Source of the DNA: Mycteria americana
Taxonomy: Eukaryota; Chordata; Aves; Ciconiiformes; Ciconiidae
Assembly (NCBI RefSeq): GCF_035582795.1
Contig: NC_134370.1
Coordinates: 48,905,501 to 48,969,500 of the forward strand
Length of the DNA stretch: 64,000 nucleotides
Direction: 5' to 3'
Below, in pieces: positions 39,816-51,294 of this stretch. Made by a program: the position numbers and the translations under genes. Each line of letters starts with the position of its first letter. Position 1 is the stretch's first letter. Under the pieces are notes generated by a model. The model saw only the letters and a program-made list of their open reading frames with translations, had not been told where the DNA came from and did no database searches.

Positions 39816-42045
39816 ATGGCGTTCATGGTGAAGAGCATGGTGGGAGGGCAGCTGAAGAACCTGACAGGCGGCCTGGGCGGTGAGGAGAAGAGCGAGGGTG
39901 AGAAGTCTCCGGCCGAGGCGCAGGGCATGACCCGCGAGGAGTATGAGGAATATCAGCGGCAGCTGGTGGAAGAGAAGTAAGTGCGACCGGCACTGGGTAC
40001 TGGGGTGGGCTGGAACCCCGGGGTCCGGTGGGGGACGGGGCAGTCCCTCTGCAGCCCCCTGTCCCATGCATGGGTGGATGGGGGGACACAGCGCTGGGGG
40101 CAGCGGGGCCATGAGGGAGTTTAATGAACACCCTAATCCCTTAATCCGCTTCCTTGCCCGTGAGATGGGATTGTTTTCTCCTTTCAGACTGCCCTGGGGG
40201 GAGGAAATTGTGGGGAACCGGGACTTTGCAGAGGACATGGGGGGTAGCCAGGTTGGGGGGGATAGAGATGCTCAAACCCAGGGACTGGGGGCAGCAGCTG
40301 CTGGTAACTGCCCTGTATGGTTCGCAGGATGGAGAGAGATGCCCAGTTTGCCCAGCGCAAGGCGGAGAGGGCCACGTTCAGGTCCCACTTCCGAGACAAG
40401 TACAGGCTCCCCAAGGTACGGCCATGCCGGGCATGGGGGGAGGCACACAGGGAGCCAAGCCCCAGAGCAACCCTCATGGGGGGCTTGGTGGATGGCACCA
40501 TGGAGGGACAGACAACACCCCTGCTCTGCAAGGAGGGGAAGGAGCACTGGACCCCCTTGGCTGGGTGGGTTTTTGAACTACAAAGCCCAAGTGCAAACCA
40601 GTTCCCCTAAAAAGCATCCTTCCACCCAAATCTTGGTCCTTTCCCATCAGACCAGATCACCACAAGCCACCAGCCCCAAACAGTGGGACCCCCGACACAC
40701 ACCCTCTGCCCTGCTTGGTCCCTCTCTTCCTCTCTTTTATCCCCTAACCCCAGCTGGACGAGGGAAAGCCACCTTCACCCCGGACTCTCAGCCCCGCAGC
40801 CAGGAGCAGAGCCGGAGTTACACCTTCCCAGCTGGATTAGCCAGCTCCTCTCCCCGGATTATTTGGCAAAGATTTCCCAGCTAAACTCCTATTTTGGAAT
40901 TTCTGCCCGATGAATGATTCACTAGAAACAATTTAATCAAGGGATAATTCAGCCATTCTTGGAATTGCCACAAGCTCTTCTCCCCCCAAACCCACCCTTT
41001 ATTCAGCAAAAGTCTCTCGGTGGTGAATACTCTAAATTGGAGCCGGGCTAATTTTAGTTCAGAAAGGTCAGCTAAGCCAAGTGATATTGTTCAGATTGTT
41101 TGATATTGTTCAGCCAGCCTGGATGCACACGCCACTGCTTCTCACACCCCTTTTATTGCCAGGAAATAAACAGCTGGAGAATTTATTTTTCCCCTGCCAA
41201 CAGCGAGAAAAGGCAGAAAAAGAAGAGATGGAGATTTTTTCTTCAGGGGAAACAGGGATTTGTTCAGATCTGCCCCCCCCCGATCCTTTTGCTGCTTTCT
41301 CATGCTTGAGATGTCCCTTTTAATCTTTCGACAAGTTTCTTCTGCTCATTACTCATCCCGCTTGGCAGCAGGGCTGCCTCTTGCAAAGTCTCCCTGTGGC
41401 TCTCCAGCGCAGAGCTGACCCCCATCTCCGGTGGGCGCAGTCATTAAGCATGCGTGTAGCTTAATTGGGTGCCTAAGCCTCCCCAGCCACTCCAATGCAA
41501 GTTGAAAGCCAATTTATACTGATGCTGGCACACTCAGGTTATCATCTCAGCTCTTGCTGTGTCTCTTGGTGTGTGCCTGGGCTCTGCTCAGCCATGTCCC
41601 CTCTGGGTCAGCAGTGATGGAGCTTATGGGCACCATCCTACCCGCAGCACAAGGATGACTGTGAGCCCCAGGGACCAACACACATGGACCTTAAAATGGG
41701 GAGACAGCCCAAAGCCCTTGCAGACACCGCTGTGAACCTTGCACGTGCCTTTAGTGCCTCCAGAAGCTCCCCTTCCCACCCGCAGTATCCCACACGTGAC
41801 TTTCTCCTGGCCCATTTCAGAACGAAACAGATGACAACCAGATCCAGCTGGTGGGAGGCGACGTGGAGCTGCCCAAAGAGCTGGCCAAGATGATCGAGCA
41901 GGACAACGAGGAGGAGGAAGAGAAGAACTCGGTTATCGGCCAGCTCAGCAACATCCAGAACCTGGACCTTGATTCCTTGAAAGACAAAGCTTCGGCCACG
42001 CTAGAGGACCTGAAGCAATCGGCTGAGAAATGCGCCGTGATGTGA
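39816..42045 (+). CDS. CPLX3: Complexin-3 CPLX3 (complete)
   Basis: SNARE-complex-binding regulator of vesicle release, known mainly from retinal ribbon synapses. Coding exons are 39,816-39,976, 40,328-40,415 and 41,821-42,045, giving 157 aa (human 158). The N-terminus [16 protein letters not shown] is typical. The helical complexin core [11 protein letters not shown]...[20 protein letters not shown] follows at about residues 40-83. An acidic stretch EEEEEK follows, and the C-terminus CAVM is a CaaX box expected to be farnesylated, a feature of CPLX3/4 rather than CPLX1/2. Introns are GT-AG (phases 2 and 0). The start has ACC before ATGG, a strong Kozak context. A GC-rich minisatellite lies directly upstream and a TAATCC pair in intron 1. 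Confidence 0.96.
40134..40147 (+). promoter_or_regulatory. Tandem TAATCC motifs in CPLX3 intron 1
   Basis: Two TAATCC words at 40,134-40,139 and 40,142-40,147, spaced 8 bp apart. TAATCC is the core bound by OTX/CRX homeodomains, which fits photoreceptor or bipolar expression of CPLX3. The function is inferred only. Confidence 0.35.
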
Positions 42046-43015
42046 CCCAGCTGAACCCCCCCTCCCCGTCAACATGACGGTGGGGGAGAAGGGAGGGGAC
42101 GCAGCGAAGGGTCTGGCGGTGGCTGTTGCCTGCAGCGGGGACCCCACTGATGTTGTCACCCTTGCCTTGTGTGAGTCGGGTCCTCCTTCTGAGCCATGTG
42201 AAGCCTCAAGTCCCTTGACCCAGATGCCCTTGATGTGTGGTTTTTGTTTTGTTCTCCGGTCTGAGGTTAGAGCAAAGAGCCAGCATGTCCCCCCCGTACC
42301 CCAACGCCTTCTCCTGTGCCCGTGGCAGTGGGTGTCTTTAGCGAGAGCTGGGGGGTTTGCATGGAAGGAAAACTCTGAGTGACCTTGGAGTGTTATTGAA
42401 CCACATCAGCATGGGAAGGCAAAGGCTTTCCAGCAGACTGGTGGCCATATGCCATGTCTCTGCCTACACATTTTGACCAAGCCTCCTAGAAATGACAGGG
42501 AGGCTCCGATTTGCTTTGCCAGGACAAGGCACAATGCGAAATGCGCCCCCCCCCCCCCCCCCCCCCATCCCATACCCATCACACGAGAAGTAGCACCCCA
42601 TCCGTGCAAGAAATACCAACCACTTTGCCCTTGAGGGACCCTCTCAAAGGAGTCAGCTGGGAAGGACCTGCTGTATGATCCCATTTAGCCCAGTGGGAAG
42701 GGGGATGTTGAGGACCAGAGGGCTGAAGCCTGAATTCATGTCAGAGAGGAACCAAACCCCTCCCCGGTGCTCATCTGAACCCACACCAGACCTTCCCTGG
42801 AGCGGTGGTGGCACACCCTCCCTCTCCCGGGGTGGGATCCACTCGTGTCCTTGTTCCTTCCAGGAGAAGAACAAAGTGATAAGGGAAAACCTCCTCCTCC
42901 TCTGTCGTGCCGTAGTTGTGCGCTGTGCTCAGTTGGGTGTCTCTCCACCTCCTATGCTGTCCCCGTGCCATGGTACTGTTATAACCGGTGGAATAAATAC
43001 CAGGAGATGTCTATG
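42046..43015 (+). other. CPLX3: CPLX3 3' UTR with polyadenylation signal
   Basis: Runs to an AATAAA at 42,992-42,997, followed by a T-rich segment. It includes a C21 run at 42,546-42,566. The end is inferred. Confidence 0.6.
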
Positions 43016-43019
43016 CATT

Positions 43020-46000
43020 TATTTCTCTCCTCGAGCAGTGCTTTCCTGATAAAGGTGTTGGGGTGCCCCAAGGTACGAGGGGTGTAGAGAGATCAAGCAC
43101 ATCCCCTTTACAGGGCAGGAGCGAGCAGTGATGGGAGCTCAAGGGAGAAGTCTCTTGTGGCATCATCCAGAAGAAAGCATCACGCCTGGTTGTGGTCGGG
43201 TGTTTTGCCATGTTTCATACTGAAGGGATGCTACGAGCAGCTCTTTGTCAGCAGCCGAGTTTAAAAGCAAGCAAAACCCCCAGATTTCACAGATTTTTGG
43301 CTATTTTAGTAAAAAAGCCTTCAGATCACTCACCAGCTCCCCGCCTCAGTCTCATGGGCACTGCGGGATGTCCACAGTGCTGCTCCGAGCAAGGACATGT
43401 CTCTGCAGGGAAGAGACCATGATAAGTACAGGTGCGACTTCAAGCTGGAGCAGCTCTGGCCTGTTGGCATCCTGGCAGGTGGTGGGCTCTTGCAGCGAGG
43501 CTTCCTGGAAAGAGCTGGCACAGGCTGGGAATTTATTGCTTCAAATCCCAACGGAGCGGATTAACTGCAATTTGCTTTTGCGGGGGGTAGGTCAGCCAGG
43601 AAATGCAGGGGAGGGTGCTGGGAAACTGGTGGTATTATTATTATTATTATTATTATTACAGCATGGATGCGGGCTTCTGGGCTGAGCAAAGCTCCCTGGT
43701 ATGGCCAGGAGATTGCTTTCTACCCCCAGTGCCCTGGTAATACCGTGCTGGGGCCAGGGAGTCCTGAAAAACTCCTGATATCCTCCAAAGTCAGAGTTTG
43801 TCTCACCTCTGAGAAGAAATCAGCCGCCGCTTTGGCTGACAGGACGGACAGACAGAGGCAGCTCAGCCACCTGGCCGCAGCTCAGGCGTGATGCTCTGCC
43901 CATGGGGACACACATCATTGCAACCCTCCAGCCCCACAGACCGGGCTGCTCTCCAGCCCCACAGGGACCCACCAGCAGCTCGAGGGACATCTGCCCCAGG
44001 CAGAGCCCTAACCCAGCCCCACATGGTGCTGGAGGCTGGCGAGAAAGGAGGGGGAAGATTGGCAGAAGCAGCTTTAGCTTTGAAAGGAGATCATACCTGA
44101 TGAGGATCAACCCAAGCCCATCTAATCCCCCACCAGGAAAGGGATAGCAGAGAGCAGGCACTGACCATGCCAAGCCCTCCAGCCGGGCTCGGCTTTTAAA
44201 TCCCCGGCTGATGGCAAGGCTTGATCAATAAAACATCCCGCAGGTGAGCTGGATCCCCACCGGAGCAGAGGGAGGCAGACGGGGCTGGGGGATGCAGCCC
44301 TTTGCTTCATCCCCACCCGTAACCAGTGTAACCCCACCAGGACACAGCCTGGACCCTCTCCCCCACCTGTTATTTTGCCCCCCTTCCCCATTCCCCCAGC
44401 CGTGGACCTTCGGCTCTGCTCCGTGCTTGCTCCCGGCCCACGTGCCGCCACGCAAAGGCCGCGTGAAGCTCAGCGGGTTTATTTTAGGAGGCACCATGAC
44501 CCCCAGGCATGTGAGAAGCAAGCAGCACGCGCTCTCCCGCTCAGCTCCGCGACGTGTTAAGCCTCAGTAAAGCATTCCCGGCAAAGCAGCGTGAGCTCTG
44601 AGGATGCTCCAGGCCCACAGCCCTGCTCCCATCGCTGGCCCGGTGCCCAAACTGGGGAGGAGAGTTTGGGATGGGGCGAGCAGGGGCAGGCAGCCTTCCT
44701 CCTGCCTGTCCCCTGCCCATCAAGAGATGCATCCCATTTGCCAGCATTCCCCACTGCTGGGTCCCCGAGCATCCCTGCAGCCGAGCATCCCGGCTGCCTG
44801 CATGCCATATGACCGCTCCGGGCATCAACACACGGGCTAAAAAACGTAAAGCAAGGAATTAGTGTGGATTAAAGCAGAAAATCTATTTTTTTCTCTTCTA
44901 CACTATAAACCCCTATATAATTCCCTAACCTATGGGACCGAGTTTGGGGTGGTTTTGTCTGAGCAAGCCCTTATCGGGCGCTGGAGGATCTCTGCTGGCA
45001 GCTGAGCTTAGAAATAAATGCTGCGCGGGCAGGCAGAGCTCCTACCCTCCTGCAGCAGATGTGGAGCAACCCCTCGTCATACAGCCGCAGGATCAGGCCT
45101 CCTTTCTGCTGGTGAGCGCGGGATGATGCGAGTGGTTTCCTCAATGGCCAAAACATTAAATGAGCAATCGTTAAAGCGCCAAAACAAATGAACCACCATC
45201 AAAGGATGGGGGATCTCCGCTGAACGCTTCATTCTTCTTTTGGCAGGCAATTAAGTCTCCCTGCGAGCTGCTGCGGGAAGGGATGGCCCCATCTATCCCA
45301 CTGCAGCATCGCTGCACTGCTGGTCCAGATACTGGGATTAATCTGGATTAAAGAGCATGGAGGAGAGCCCAGGATTGGCTCCACACACTGACCCAGCTTT
45401 CCCCAGCCCTCTCTTTATAAGCGTTTGAACTCCTATCACCTAGTAACCCACGGGCTGGTACAAGGAGGGTGATAAACCCATCCGCCGCCCCTGTGTCCCT
45501 CTCTGGGTGACAATCCAGACCCAAGAGCCGCCCCGTGAGCGATGCACGGGAGGCTCCGGGTGGGAAGAGCCCTTTGCAAGGGCTGGATGGCACGAGCAGG
45601 CAGGACCGCTTCGGCACGCACCCCCACCGGGCTTTGCTGTGACACCGACGGGAGAAGGCGGCTGGACTACGGCAGCGCTCGCTCCTCCCCACTGCAGCCG
45701 AAGCCATGCCAAGCGACAGAGGCCACCACTAGAGCCGGCCCCACGCTGCTGGGCTGGGGACTGCTCGCTTCGTGCCTCCTTCCCTTCAGCCTGGGCAGTG
45801 ACGTTTGGGCAGCGCTTTGCAAGCCCTGACGCAGAAGAGACTCGCATCCACCCCGACACGAAGCCAAGGCATCCTGAGCTCCGTCACCCCCGGGGAAGCG
45901 GCTGGAGCCTCTCCCTACTTCAAAAGGCTCCGGATTCAGTCGCAGCTTCGGCGGAGCGTAAAGGCAGATGCGATTACCCGTGCCGGCTGCCGCAGCCAGC

Positions 46001-46990
46001 CGGTTCAGCCATCCCCAGCGGCTCTGCGCTAGCCACAGGCCGGGGGAGGGCAGAGGGTTTGAAAGCTCTTTAAAGCCTCAGGATATAATCTCTGCTCAGA
46101 ATAATAAAAAAGACATAAAAATGCCTTGCCACATCTGCCCAGGAAGCTCTCCGACAGCTTGGGCACGGAGCAGCTGGCAAAGGGCTACAGGCTGGGGCTG
46201 TGGGAGGAAGAAACCACGTTATGGGGCAGCATCTGGGGCAAAGGCAGCCTCGGGAGGAGCTGTGCTGGGGTCACGGCTCAGACCATCCCCTGGGGCCCCC
46301 CAAAAATCACCCCATCATTTGCTCCAGCCCCTCTGCCTTTCCCCCACACCTCCCTGCCCAGCCCAGCCATTCCTCACCCACCATAAAAATCTATTGGGAA
46401 AAATGTGTTTTTACGTAATCTTTCATGTTGTTCTGCTCGATGTTTTACACACACAGAAATGAAAAAAAATCTGAAGCGAAAACAAGGTCAAACCTTGTTT
46501 CGGCTGCCTCATGTCCCCAGGGAGGCTGGGGAGGTAGCACACTTCCAGCCAGCGCTGGCTGGAGGAGAGGAGGGGGGACCCCCCGGATCTGGTCCTGGGC
46601 AGGGGGACAGGGATGAGGGGTCCCCAGCCCTTCCCGATGGCTCCAGGCACCCTGGGCTGGCTCTTGGTCCTGGGCTCAGCTGGAGACCCCTCTTGGGTCT
46701 TAAAGCACAAACCTGAGACTAGAGTAATTGGAGAAAACAAGTGTTTAATAAAGACAATAAATTACATTCCCTTGAAATACAGTAGATTTTGAGAAAAGTC
46801 CCTTGCTTTGCAGGACAGGCGGACCTCACCACCCCGGATAAGTGACTTCTGCAGGGCTGAGAGGGCTCCCAGGAATATAATTTGGATATTCAGGTTGTCA
46901 GAGCCCTGAGGAGCAGAGCAGGCAGGACGCCCAGGCTCTGCCTTTGGGGAGGTATTGCTGTTTGCAGCTGTGCGACTCTGTCCCTGAAGG
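43020..46990. other. Intergenic region CPLX3-ULK3, no gene recognised
   Basis: The two genes converge here. Holds an (ATT)n microsatellite at 43,633-43,659 and nothing coding that I can recognise. Confidence 0.6.
43633..43659. repeat. (ATT)n microsatellite
   Basis: Nine TAT/ATT units. Confidence 0.9.
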
Positions 46991-47012
46991 TGATTGATTT
47001 CTGCTCATCTGT

Positions 47013-47018
47013 TTTATT
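47013..47018 (-). terminator. ULK3: ULK3 polyadenylation signal (candidate)
   Basis: AATAAA on the minus strand, about 810 nt after the ULK3 stop codon. It is the first canonical signal seen downstream. Confidence 0.5.
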
Positions 47019-47829
47019 CGACGACCATACCCGCGGAGGAGCATGCACAATCAATTAGTCCCCGCTGAGCACCGGTAACCTCATGACACAAATGATGAAC
47101 GCAGACAGTACCTGCCAGACTCCAGTGCAGGCAAGTTTAGGAAGCAAAAGCCTCGACCCCGATGCTCCAGCAGCGAGAGGGAGGTAGGGCTGGGCTGGGA
47201 CAGTGCAATTGGGTGCTCAAGGCTGGGCGAGCAGCGGTGGGTGCAGAGAGGTAGTTACTGGGTGAGAAAGGCACAGCAGAGGGCAGGTGCAGGCAGCGTC
47301 CCTGACCCCCTGCCTGCTGCCATCACCAACAGCCTGGAGCTACCAGTGTGGTTTTGTGGGTCTGGGCTGTGCATACGCTCAGGGCTCCCCCAGAAGAATT
47401 TGGGAGGTGGAAGAAACATCCAGCCGAAAAGGCAAGACGTACGCGAGTGGCAGGGGGGATATTGTGCCGGAGCCTGGTGCCAGGATAAAAATACCCAGCC
47501 CGTTGCAGCCAGCAGAGGGAATTAGAGTGGAATAACCCGCCCGCCGTGGTCAGGGGAGGCTGCAGCAGCAGACGGTCGAGGCAGGGCTGGGAGGGAACTC
47601 CACCTGTCGGGAAATGAGTTGACGCCAGCGCCCGGGCAGAGGGGCAGATGGCCCTGCGGACCCATCTGTGGGACGTTCTGGGGATGGGAGGGCAAGGGTG
47701 AGCCCCCGAGGAAGTTACCCCAAAGCGGTCGGGATGAAAACCTCATCTTTCCTCCACCCTGCCGACGGCATCTCTTTGCATGGCAGTGCCGGGGCGGTGA
47801 GCAGCATCCCGCCGGCCGGCTCCTGGGCA

Positions 47830-50800
47830 TCACTGCAAGGTGCAGGCTGTGCCGGGGGGGACAGAGGGCACTCACTTGGCTGCACACACCATCACCCAGC
47901 CCGGGTGGGCTCCCGGGCATGGATGACCCCATGCTGGGGGGAGAGGAGGGTGTGCGGGATCAGGATTACCCACGGGCAGGAATATCCCCATGGCTGCGCC
48001 AGCTGTAGGGATAGTCCCCACCACAGGACTACAGCCATGAGGGGGGACACTTCCCCAGGCCCTTTTCACCAAGCCCCCTCCAAAGGGATGAGAGGGGACG
48101 GAGATGGGGACTCACTGCTCCGGACGGGCTCTGCCAGCGCCTCCTTGCCCATGGACTGTGCCTCCCGCATCTGCCAGGGGGAGAGGAGTCTTTTCCAGCC
48201 TCTAAACCGCCCCCAAGCATGCTCCAGAGCCCCCCCAGGCGTGCTCCAGAGGCCCCCAAGGAGCCGTACCTTCATCTGATCTTTCAGGTACTCGGCTCGG
48301 GCCATCAGGGTCTGGATCTGGAGGAGAGAGAGGAAAGTCCCTTCAAAGCCATGCCAACAGGGACACGCTGCTGCCTGACGGCTGGCACTCACCTCCGCAT
48401 GGAGCAGCTCCCGTCGCCTCCCCGCAGGCTCCGCTGCAGAGGGAAGAAGGATGCGCCGTCAGATCAGCCACGGGCGCAGGATCCGTCCCCTGCCCCGCAG
48501 CACCCGCCACAGCCACAACTCACCGGCCAGGAGGAGCAGCAGCTCTCCCAGGCTCTGCTGGTAGAGCTCCAGGGTGTCACCGTCATCCTTGCCTTCCTCC
48601 TCCTGCAAGAGATCCCAGAGGCCGGGCTGCAGCCGGGGGGATACACCGGCTCCCATTTGCTCTTTTCCCTTCCACTCGAGGGGAGAGGGGACCCCCAAAT
48701 CCACGACTCACCTTAGCAATGGCAGCAGAAGCCATTTCCAGCGCAGCACAGAGCCGAGGCTTGTCCTTGGCCATCTCTGCAAGAGGGGACGTTGCATTGG
48801 GGAGCACCCCCGGGAGGCACCCTTCAGCCCAAAACCCACCAGGTGCCCCCTCTGCCGATGCTGGGGGGGGGGGGGGGGGAGCAGGTCCCCAAAAACTGCT
48901 ACCTTTAAGGAGCTCTCTGGCTGGGTTTCCTTGCTGCAGGAGGCTCTTGCTGCTGGAGGTGACCAACGCCTTCAGCTCCTCCGCTCGAGAGATGTACTGT
49001 CCCACCTGCCCACAGCGGGGGGGAGAGGGGGTGAGGGGACCCCCACTATGGGGGACAGAGGATGGGGGCCATCTTGCCAAGCTAAGCTGGGCAGGAAAGG
49101 CGGGGGGATGCTGTCTCCCACCTCCCCAGGGGTTTTTGGCTCACCTTGGCACGGATGGCTTCTTTCCGGCGAGCATCGCTTTCATCTGGGGGGGAGAGCA
49201 ACCGAACACCGGGGTGGATGGGCTGCAAACTGGCCTCCCCCAGGGTGCTGCCCCCCCCCCCCCCCCCCCCGGCACAGCCCCCCAGAGTGGACTCACAGTG
49301 CAGAGCTGGCACAAAATACTCCAGGGCTTTGCAGTAGAGGGAGAGGGCAGCGGAAGCGTCCCCCTCCTGGTCCTTCTTCACCGCCTCCACCACCAGGTTG
49401 GTCTGGGGGAAACAAGGGGTCAAGGCTCGGCCCCCCCATGTCCCCGGGGACCAGCACCCCAGTACTCCGCTCACCGCCTTGCAGAGGCTCTCAGGGCCAG
49501 GGACATGCTCCATGTCCACAAAAGGGTGGGCGAAGAAGCGCTCGAAGGAGATGCGTTTCAAAGGGTCCCTCTCCAAGAGCTGTCCTAAGAGATCCCGGCA
49601 CTCCGGGGAGAGGAGGGGCCGGCTGGGCAGCTAGGGAGGGAAGGGGGCTGAGACCACCAGCCCTGCTGCAGCCCTGGCACAGGGACGGGCTGTGAGATCC
49701 CACCCGGCTCCGTCCCATCTCGCGTTACCTCAACAGCCCGGTCACTGCGGATCTTCTCCTCCAGCTCGGCAAAGGAGCGGGAGGCGAAGGGCGGCCTCCC
49801 GAAAAGTGCTTCTGCAGGAGGGAAGAGGGAGCGGTGGGGGGAGATGGAAGCGGGAAACCAGCCCTGAGCCAAGCCCCAGCGGGAACAAAAGCAAAAGCCC
49901 ACCGTAAAGGATGACGCCCACCGACCACAGGTCCACCCGGGCATCGTACTGCTGGCGGCACACCATCTCGGGGGCCATGTAGAGCGGGGAGCCCCGCAGA
50001 ACGTGCTTCTCATCCCACGGTGACATGTACTGTGCAAACCCAAAATCTGCAGGGGAGAGGGCAAAGAGAGCTTGTGGGAGAGGGGAAGAAGGAACTGCCA
50101 CCCCGAGCCCCTCCCTGGGGACCTGCCCTGACCTGCCAGCTTCAGCTGTGGGTTCTCCGGAGTGCTCAGGAGGATGTTCTGTGGTTTGAGGTCCAGGTGC
50201 GAGATGTTGTGGTCATGGAGGAACTTCAGGGCACAGGCTGGGCGGGCAGGGGGGCATGTGGCAGGGGGGACACCACCACAGCCCTGCCCCCCAAAATCCC
50301 AGGGAAGGGTGCCCGATGGAGCTGGTGGGGGCACTGGGCAGGGTGCCCTTACCGAGCTGCTGCAGGAAGATGCGTGCCACCTTCTCAGGGAGGATCCTGC
50401 GCATGCGGATGAAGCGGGAGAGATCCCCCCCAGCACAGAACTCCATGATCAGGTAGATGTGGTCGCTGTCCCACTGCGAGGCAAAGGGGACCCCGTCACG
50501 CCACCCCAGCCAGTCCCGCCGCATATCCCACCCACGCAGGGTCCGCCTGGACCGGTTTGCCTGGTTGCTGGCACAGAGCCCCACGGATACACCCTTGGGG
50601 AGCCAGGATGGACCCCAGGACCTGAGCTGGACAGATGCTGGCTCAGTCCCCTCCCCGGGAAGCCCCCTGCCCCACCTGGAAGTCCTTGAGTTCCACGATG
50701 TGAGGGTGGCGGATGGTCTTCAGGATCTCGATCTCCGTCAGCAGGTTCTCCACCGACGCCCGGTTGAGGCTCCTCTTGCTCACGCACTTGATGGCCACCA

Positions 50801-51186
50801 CCTCACGCGTGTCCCTCTGCCGAGGGGAGCCAGCCCTGGAGCCCCCCGAACGGCCCCACGCAAGCAGCCACCCTGGGGGTCCCTCCCCAGCCTACCAGAG
50901 GGGTCCCGGGTGGGAGGGGGGGGGAAGGAGCCCGTGGGACAGGCCCCAGGCTGGGGGCAGCAGGTCCCATACAGGGGCTATAGGGATGGTGCCCCATAGG
51001 GAGGGCTGTGAAAACGGGGGCCCCGGGGGGGAGGGGCAGATTTGGGGGGGCTGGAGGGGGTCCTCGCAGCGGGCCCGGCCCTACCTTCCTGTAGGCCTTG
51101 TAAACGGTGGCGTAGGTGCCGGTGCCGAGGCGCTCGGTGAGGATGAACTCGTCCAGGCGCGGCGGGGCCCAGCCAGCCCCGGCCAT
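47830..51186 (-). CDS. ULK3: Serine/threonine kinase ULK3 (complete)
   Basis: ULK-family kinase linked in mammals to GLI/Hedgehog signalling, autophagy and the abscission checkpoint. Sixteen coding exons: 51,085-51,186, 50,676-50,816, 50,353-50,473, 50,133-50,237, 49,903-50,046, 49,729-49,811, 49,475-49,630, 49,297-49,402, 49,145-49,185, 48,903-49,005, 48,712-48,776, 48,524-48,602, 48,393-48,433, 48,270-48,317, 48,116-48,170, 47,830-47,846. They sum to 468 aa (human 472). The N-terminal kinase domain (about 14-270) has [15 protein letters not shown] (Lys44), HLDLKPQN (Asp137) and DFG (157-159). The C-terminal half is helical and matches the two MIT domains, and the tail is VRSTCTLQ. HLD in place of HRD is normal for ULK3. 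Introns are GT-AG. The start follows a GGGGCC repeat. Confidence 0.96.
48863..48879. repeat. Poly-G tract (G17) in ULK3 intron
   Basis: Run of 17 G on the plus strand (C on the ULK3 sense strand), between exons 48,903-49,005 and 48,712-48,776. Confidence 0.85.
49251..49270. repeat. Poly-C tract (C20) in ULK3 intron
   Basis: Run of 20 C (G20 on the sense strand), about 15 nt beyond the donor-proximal intron sequence of exon 49,297-49,402. Confidence 0.85.
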
Positions 51187-51294
51187 GCCCGCCCCGGCCC
51201 CGGCCCCGGCCCCGGCCCCGCTTCCGCCTTCCCGGCGCACCCCGGCCCTCGCCACGCCCCCAGCCACGCCCCGCAGGCAGGAGGAGCATGGTGT
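51187..51294 (-). promoter_or_regulatory. ULK3: ULK3 promoter / 5' UTR segment
   Basis: CpG-rich, TATA-less sequence between the ULK3 start codon and the inferred SCAMP2 cleavage site. Only about 108 bp separate them, so the ULK3 promoter must lie here or overlap the SCAMP2 3' UTR. Confidence 0.5.
51192..51220 (-). repeat. (GGGGCC)n repeat upstream of ULK3 start
   Basis: On the minus strand five GGGG runs are separated by CC, ending 5 bp before the ATG. The arrangement can form a G-quadruplex. Confidence 0.85.

Noticed and set aside
46745-46762. Two AATAAA words on the plus strand near ULK3
   Set aside because: No plus-strand gene ends here; CPLX3 has its own signal at 42,992. Probably chance.
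48574-49695. 373-codon plus-strand frame across ULK3
   Set aside because: It is antisense to verified ULK3 exons and introns, with no recognisable protein features.
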